DNA of 64,000 nucleotides from UBA2965 sp036526135. Lineage in GTDB: Bacteria; Pseudomonadota; Gammaproteobacteria; Pseudomonadales; Azotimanducaceae. The position numbers and the translations under genes were made by a program. The stretch is from the NCBI GenBank assembly GCA_036526135.1, contig DATCZA010000029.1:21779-85778 (forward strand), read 5' to 3'. Positions 60,203-64,000 of the stretch are shown here, piece by piece (position 1 is the stretch's first letter; each line of letters opens with the position of its first letter). A model generated the notes under the pieces. It worked only from the letters and a program-made list of their open reading frames with translations, was not told the origin of the DNA and did no database searches.

Positions 60203-61897
60203 GTGACAACGGTCGCAGGAAGCGAGGACACCTTCAACCGGTCCGCCGGGCGGCAGCTTCTCCTGTTCGCCGCCATCAGCATCGGCAGCATCGGGCTGCT
60301 GATGTACGCGCTGGCCTGGGCTTCCAGCCTGACCGGGTCCGGCGCTGGCTCCGAGGTTGCCGTGGATCCGGAGACACGCACGGTCACGCTCTTCCTGCGC
60401 GAGGAACCCCCCCAGCTGAACAGCTCCCTGGCCACCGACATGGTCAGCGGCATGGTGCTGGGCCACGTGATGGAAGGCCTGCTGCGCTACGACGAGCACA
60501 ACCGGCTGGTGCCGGGTATGGCCGAGCGCTGGGAGATCGACGCCAACGGCGCCATCTTTCACCTGCGCAGCGACGCGGTGTGGAGCGACGGTGCGCCCGT
60601 CACCGCCCACGACTTCGTGTTCGCCTGGCAGCTGGCCCTGGACCCCGCCAACGCGTCCCAGTACGCCTTCATCCTCTACCCGGTGAAGAACGGGCGGGCC
60701 ATCGCCGAGGCCAAGCTCCCCGTTTCGCAGCTCGGCGCGCGGGCCGTGGACGACCGCACCCTCGAGGTCACGTTCGAGCGGCCGGTGGCCTACTTCGACA
60801 AGCTCGTGGCTTTCCCGACTTACTACCCGATCCGCAGGGATTTTTACGAGGCAACCAAGGGTCGCTACGGCGCGGATGCGCACACGCTGCTCTACAACGG
60901 CCCGTTCCGCATGACGCGCTGGGTGCACGGCGCCCACGTGAGGCTGGAGAAGAACCCCACGTACTGGGATGAGGAACGGATCCGCATCGAGGTGCTCGAC
61001 TTTCCGTACATCACTTCCGACGCCAACGCGACGCTGAATCTCTTCAAGGACAACAAGGTCGCCTACGCCGGGCTGCTGGCGGAGAATCTCAACGACGCCA
61101 TGGAGCAGCGCTGGCACATCAAGCGATTCATGGACGGCTCGGTCTTCTTCATCGAGTTCAACTTTCGCGACGGGCGCGTCACCGCGAACACGAACCTGCG
61201 CAAGGCCATGCAGCACGCCGTGGACCCGGCGGAGCTGGTCTACAAGGTGACCAAGCTGCCCGGCTACATCCCCGGCGAATCGCTGTTCCCCGTCTGGCTG
61301 CGCGGCGTGAACGGTTACTTCCGCCAGGAGTACCCGGCGCCGAAGACGATCAAAGACGTGGTCAAGGCCAGAGAGTATCTCCAGGCGGCGAAGCGGGAGC
61401 TGGGGATGGAGCAGATCCCCCCGCTGGTGCTGCTAAGCGGCGACAATCCCGTCTCCAACATTCAGTCCGAGTACTTCCAGCAGGTGTTCAAGCAGACCCT
61501 CGGTCTCGACATCCGCATAGACAAGCAGATCTTCAAGCAGCGCCTGGCCAAGATGACTTCGGGCGATTTCGACATGGTGCTAGCCGGCTGGGGCCCGGAC
61601 TACGACGACCCGCTCACCTTCGGCGACCTGTTCGCCTCCTGGAACCTCAACAACCGGGGCCGCTACAGCAACCCCGAGCTGGATCGCCAGGTAGCCATCG
61701 CCGAGGAGTCCCTGGATCCCAAGACGAGGATGGACGCGTTCGGCGAGATACAGCGGATCCTGCACGACGACGTGGTGATCCTGATCAACTACGAGCCCGG
61801 CACGACCTACGTGGTGAACCCCGACCTCGGCGGGCTCGTGCGCCGCTCCGTGGGCCCGGACCCGGACTTCACCAACGCCTACATCGTGGAAGGCTGA
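60203..61897 (+). CDS. Oligopeptide ABC importer substrate-binding protein
   Basis: A 564-residue SBP_bac_5 protein (OppA/DppA fold): DGAPVTAHDFVFAWQLALDP, YNGPFRMTRW, and ending in DDVVILINYEPGTTYVV. The N-terminus has an uncleaved-looking membrane anchor (LLLFAAISIGSIGLLMYALA) and no lipobox cysteine, unlike most OppA homologues. GTG 60203 has GGAG five bases before it. It begins 13 bases after the VWA gene and leads the permease genes. Confidence 0.9.
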   Translation: MTTVAGSEDTFNRSAGRQLLLFAAISIGSIGLLMYALAWASSLTGSGAGSEVAVDPETRTVTLFLREEPPQLNSSLATDMVSGMVLGHVMEGLLRYDEHNRLVPGMAERWEIDANGAIFHLRSDAVWSDGAPVTAHDFVFAWQLALDPANASQYAFILYPVKNGRAIAEAKLPVSQLGARAVDDRTLEVTFERPVAYFDKLVAFPTYYPIRRDFYEATKGRYGADAHTLLYNGPFRMTRWVHGAHVRLEKNPTYWDEERIRIEVLDFPYITSDANATLNLFKDNKVAYAGLLAENLNDAMEQRWHIKRFMDGSVFFIEFNFRDGRVTANTNLRKAMQHAVDPAELVYKVTKLPGYIPGESLFPVWLRGVNGYFRQEYPAPKTIKDVVKAREYLQAAKRELGMEQIPPLVLLSGDNPVSNIQSEYFQQVFKQTLGLDIRIDKQIFKQRLAKMTSGDFDMVLAGWGPDYDDPLTFGDLFASWNLNNRGRYSNPELDRQVAIAEESLDPKTRMDAFGEIQRILHDDVVILINYEPGTTYVVNPDLGGLVRRSVGPDPDFTNAYIVEG

Positions 61898-61907
61898 CGC
61901 TTAAGAC

Positions 61908-62840
61908 ATGCTCAACTACACGCTCAAGCGTCTGCTCCAGGGCATCGTCACCGTCTGGTTCATAGCTACCGCCACCTTCATCGCCATGCACAGCGTGCCC
62001 GGCGACCCCTTGGCCGACGAGAAAGCCGTCACGGCAGAGATCCGCGCCAACCTGGAAGCAAAATACGGCCTCGACAAGCCTGTTTTCGACCAGTACCTGA
62101 TCTACATGGGCAACATCGTAAAAGGAGATTTCGGCATCTCCTTCACTCAGGAGAACCGCGAGGTCAACGACATCATCCGTGAGCACTTCCCCGTCTCCGC
62201 CACCCTGGGCATCCTCGCGGTGGTGTTCGCCGGCCTCGGCGGCGTGCTGTGGGGCGCCCTGACGGCCCTGTACCGCAATCGGCTGCCGGACGTGATCATC
62301 ATGTTCCTGGTGATCCTGGGCATTTCCGTGCCGAGCTTCGTCATCGCCGCCATCAGCCAGCTGAGCCTGGTCAACCTCAACGACCTGCTGGGCGTCTCGA
62401 TACTGCCCGTGGCCGGCTGGGGCAGCGTGTGGCACATGCTGGTGCCGTCCATGGTCCTCGGGCTCGGCACCATGGCTTACCTGACGCGGCTCATGCGCTC
62501 CTCCATGCTGGAAATCGTCAACGCCGACTACGTCCGCACGGCCAAGTCCAAGGGGCTGCCGCCCACGCGCATCTTCACCAGGCACCAGCTGCGCAACGCG
62601 ATCCTGCCCGTGATCACCGTGCTGGGCCCGTCCATCGCCGCCATCACCACGGGGGGCTTCGTGGTGGAGCTCGTCTTCGCCATTCCCGGTCTCGGCCGCT
62701 ACTTCGTGCAGGCCGTTCAGCAGCTCGACTACACGGTGATCATGGGCACCACGGTATTCTACGGCTCGTTCCTGGTCTTCATGGTCATCGTGGTGGACCT
62801 GCTCTACGGGCTCATCGACCCGCGCGTGAGGCTCGAGTAG
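61908..62840 (+). CDS. Oligopeptide ABC permease, OppB-like
   Basis: A 310-residue permease with six helices. The N-terminus (MLNYTLKRLLQGIVTVWFIA) and the EAA-loop region (YVRTAKSKGLPPTRIFTRHQ) are typical of OppB/DppB. It forms the channel with the OppC-like protein encoded immediately downstream. Confidence 0.92.
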   Translation: MLNYTLKRLLQGIVTVWFIATATFIAMHSVPGDPLADEKAVTAEIRANLEAKYGLDKPVFDQYLIYMGNIVKGDFGISFTQENREVNDIIREHFPVSATLGILAVVFAGLGGVLWGALTALYRNRLPDVIIMFLVILGISVPSFVIAAISQLSLVNLNDLLGVSILPVAGWGSVWHMLVPSMVLGLGTMAYLTRLMRSSMLEIVNADYVRTAKSKGLPPTRIFTRHQLRNAILPVITVLGPSIAAITTGGFVVELVFAIPGLGRYFVQAVQQLDYTVIMGTTVFYGSFLVFMVIVVDLLYGLIDPRVRLE

Positions 62841-62843
62841 CCC

Positions 62844-64000
62844 ATGGCCGAGACTGCCCTCACCGCACGAGACTTCGAGCCCGTTCACGCCGAGCGGCGG
62901 ATCCAGACCATCTCCCGGCCGTCCCTGTCCTACTGGCAGGACGCCTGGATCCGCCTGAAGGCCAACCGCCGCGCGCTGTTCTCGCTCTACATCGTGCTGG
63001 GGCTGCTGGCCTTCACCATCGCCGGCCCGTTCGTGTGGACCGTGGACCCGGCGGCCCAGGACGTGGACCAGATCAGCCAGCCACCGGGCACGGACCGGCG
63101 TGCCGCCGTGGTGGAGCCCTACCAGCCCTGGGACGGCTCATCGGTGCTGCCGCTCACGGAAGGTCTTCGACTCGCCGAGCCGGCCACCAACCAGGCCGTG
63201 CGGCTGATGTGGGACGCAACGCCCGGTGCTGCCGGCTACGTCATCTACCGGAACCTCTTCCCCGTCGGCCCGGAGAATGCCCTGGGGCTGCCGCTGGGCG
63301 AAAACTTCTCCGCCGAAGACACGAAGTTCGAGGATCTGCTGGATCTTCGCCCGCGCCGCTACTACTACAGCGTCGTCAGCCTGGGCGCCGCCGGCAACGA
63401 GCTGGCTCAGGAGACGCTGATGGTCAACGTCGACCGGGTCATCACCGTAGCGGAAGCCGAGGCCCGGGGCATGGGTGAGGGCCGCCAGCTGGCCGTCGGC
63501 GACATCGTGAGGCTGCCCCTGCATCCTCTGGGCACGGACTATCTGGGCCGCGACCTCCTGGCCCGGCTCATGGAGGGCGCGAGGGTGTCCCTCTTCATCG
63601 GCATCTGCGCGCCGTTCCTCTACGTGCTGTTCGGGGTGGCCTACGGCAGCGCGGCGGGCTTTCTCGGCGGGCACTTCGATCAGGCGCTCATGCGCTTCGC
63701 CGACTTCGTCATCGCCCTGCCCTTCCTGCTGTTCATGATCCTGTTCAAGATCGCCTTCGGCATCGGCCCGGGCGAGAGCGGCATCATGCCCATGCTGGCG
63801 GCCATGGTCCTGCTCTCCTGGCCGGGCACGTCGCGCCTGGTGCGCGGGCAGATCCTGCAGATCCGGGAGGAGGGCTACATCAGCGCCTCGCGCCTGCTGG
63901 GCGCGAAGACCGGCTACCTGGTTCTGCGCCACATGATTCCCAACACCATGGGCGTCATCCTGGTCACGCTGACCTTCGCGGTGCCCAGCGCCATCTTCAC
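62844..64000 (+). CDS. OppC-like permease with inserted FN3-like domain (partial)
   Basis: The start ATG at 62844 is three bases after oppB-like stop, and the frame is open to the window end (385 codons, 3' truncated). Helix 1 is near residues 45-65. Instead of the short periplasmic loop of OppC, about 160 residues follow, including VRLMWDATPGAAGYVIYRNL and RRYYYSVVSLGAAGNE (about 118-189), which look like a fibronectin type III strand pattern. The usual permease core resumes at HPLGTDYLGRDLLARL (about 226), with the EAA-like SASRLLGAKTGYL near 350. Confidence 0.85.
   Translation, partial: MAETALTARDFEPVHAERRIQTISRPSLSYWQDAWIRLKANRRALFSLYIVLGLLAFTIAGPFVWTVDPAAQDVDQISQPPGTDRRAAVVEPYQPWDGSSVLPLTEGLRLAEPATNQAVRLMWDATPGAAGYVIYRNLFPVGPENALGLPLGENFSAEDTKFEDLLDLRPRRYYYSVVSLGAAGNELAQETLMVNVDRVITVAEAEARGMGEGRQLAVGDIVRLPLHPLGTDYLGRDLLARLMEGARVSLFIGICAPFLYVLFGVAYGSAAGFLGGHFDQALMRFADFVIALPFLLFMILFKIAFGIGPGESGIMPMLAAMVLLSWPGTSRLVRGQILQIREEGYISASRLLGAKTGYLVLRHMIPNTMGVILVTLTFAVPSAIF

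Noticed and set aside
1..64000. Mobile element, prophage or CRISPR array
   Set aside because: No transposase, integrase, phage gene or regularly spaced repeat was seen, and gene content and composition are even throughout.
1..64000. tRNA or rRNA genes
   Set aside because: No cloverleaf with the GTTCRANNC T-loop, and no rRNA-like tract, was noticed by eye; a tRNA scan would settle it.

Overview
The window is a GC-rich (roughly 65% by eye) stretch of bacterial chromosome with dense, short-gapped operons. The gene content points to a gammaproteobacterium of the environmental, hydrocarbon- and lipid-using kind: OxyR with Cys199/Cys208, type I Idi, TesB, a CYP153-type P450, NnrU, DUF3501, and many alpha/beta hydrolases. 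I cannot name a genus. I found no rRNA or tRNA, no insertion sequence, no prophage and no CRISPR array. The window starts inside one gene (C-terminus of a probable PHP-type metallohydrolase) and ends inside another (an OppC-like permease).

Layout. 1-3.1 kb: thiolase, glutathione transferase, HAD phosphatase. 3.2-8.0 kb: a three-gene Gld-type ABC operon whose permease and GldG parts are fused. 8.2-16.3 kb: hydrolases, NnrU, an SDR, MetY, a tyrosine phosphatase, a double-TM2 membrane protein, a decayed hydrolase with an internal amber codon, an epoxide-hydrolase-like enzyme coupled to a VOC protein, and a hotdog thioesterase. 16.3-22.3 kb: Nudix hydrolase, Hsp70/YegD-like ATPase, flavin/F420-fold oxidoreductase, MsrA, a Sel1-repeat lipoprotein and MnmH (tRNA 2-selenouridine synthase). 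22.3-26.9 kb: a divergent GH78-type glycosidase, its LysR neighbour, a 420-base intergenic region with a strong orphan terminator and a probable C-rich small RNA, and an unrecognised membrane protein. 26.9-31.0 kb: a Rieske protein with reversed domain order, a TPR lipoprotein and a CYP153-type P450. 31.0-34.4 kb: a methanethiol-oxidase locus (SCO, MtoX, MauG-like dihaem peroxidase). 34.4-37.6 kb: a eukaryotic-type IleRS. 37.6-46.0 kb: two luciferase-like oxidoreductases, hydrolases, transporters and Idi. 46.0-49.6 kb: an oxidative-stress locus (rubrerythrin, Fe-S/CCG protein, DUF3501) with OxyR encoded convergently. 49.6-51.3 kb: pseudouridine synthase, LRAT-like protein, cytochrome c5. 51.4-55.4 kb: a methyl-cycle locus (aminotransferase, ArsR-methyltransferase regulator, AhcY, MAPEG). 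55.4-57.6 kb: FetB-like permease, PPOX protein, TesB. 57.7-64 kb: MoxR ATPase, VWA protein and an oligopeptide ABC importer.

The most informative signals lie between genes. An almost complete OxyR site stands directly upstream of a near-consensus -10 box before rubrerythrin, and the window also encodes OxyR. A perfect 11-bp-arm palindrome lies between the divergent aminotransferase and the ArsR-methyltransferase/ahcY operon, which suggests SAH- or SAM-responsive control of both sides. A + strand intrinsic terminator with no + strand gene in front of it, preceded by a 14-bp stem that presents a CUCCCC-repeat loop, suggests an anti-Shine-Dalgarno regulatory RNA.
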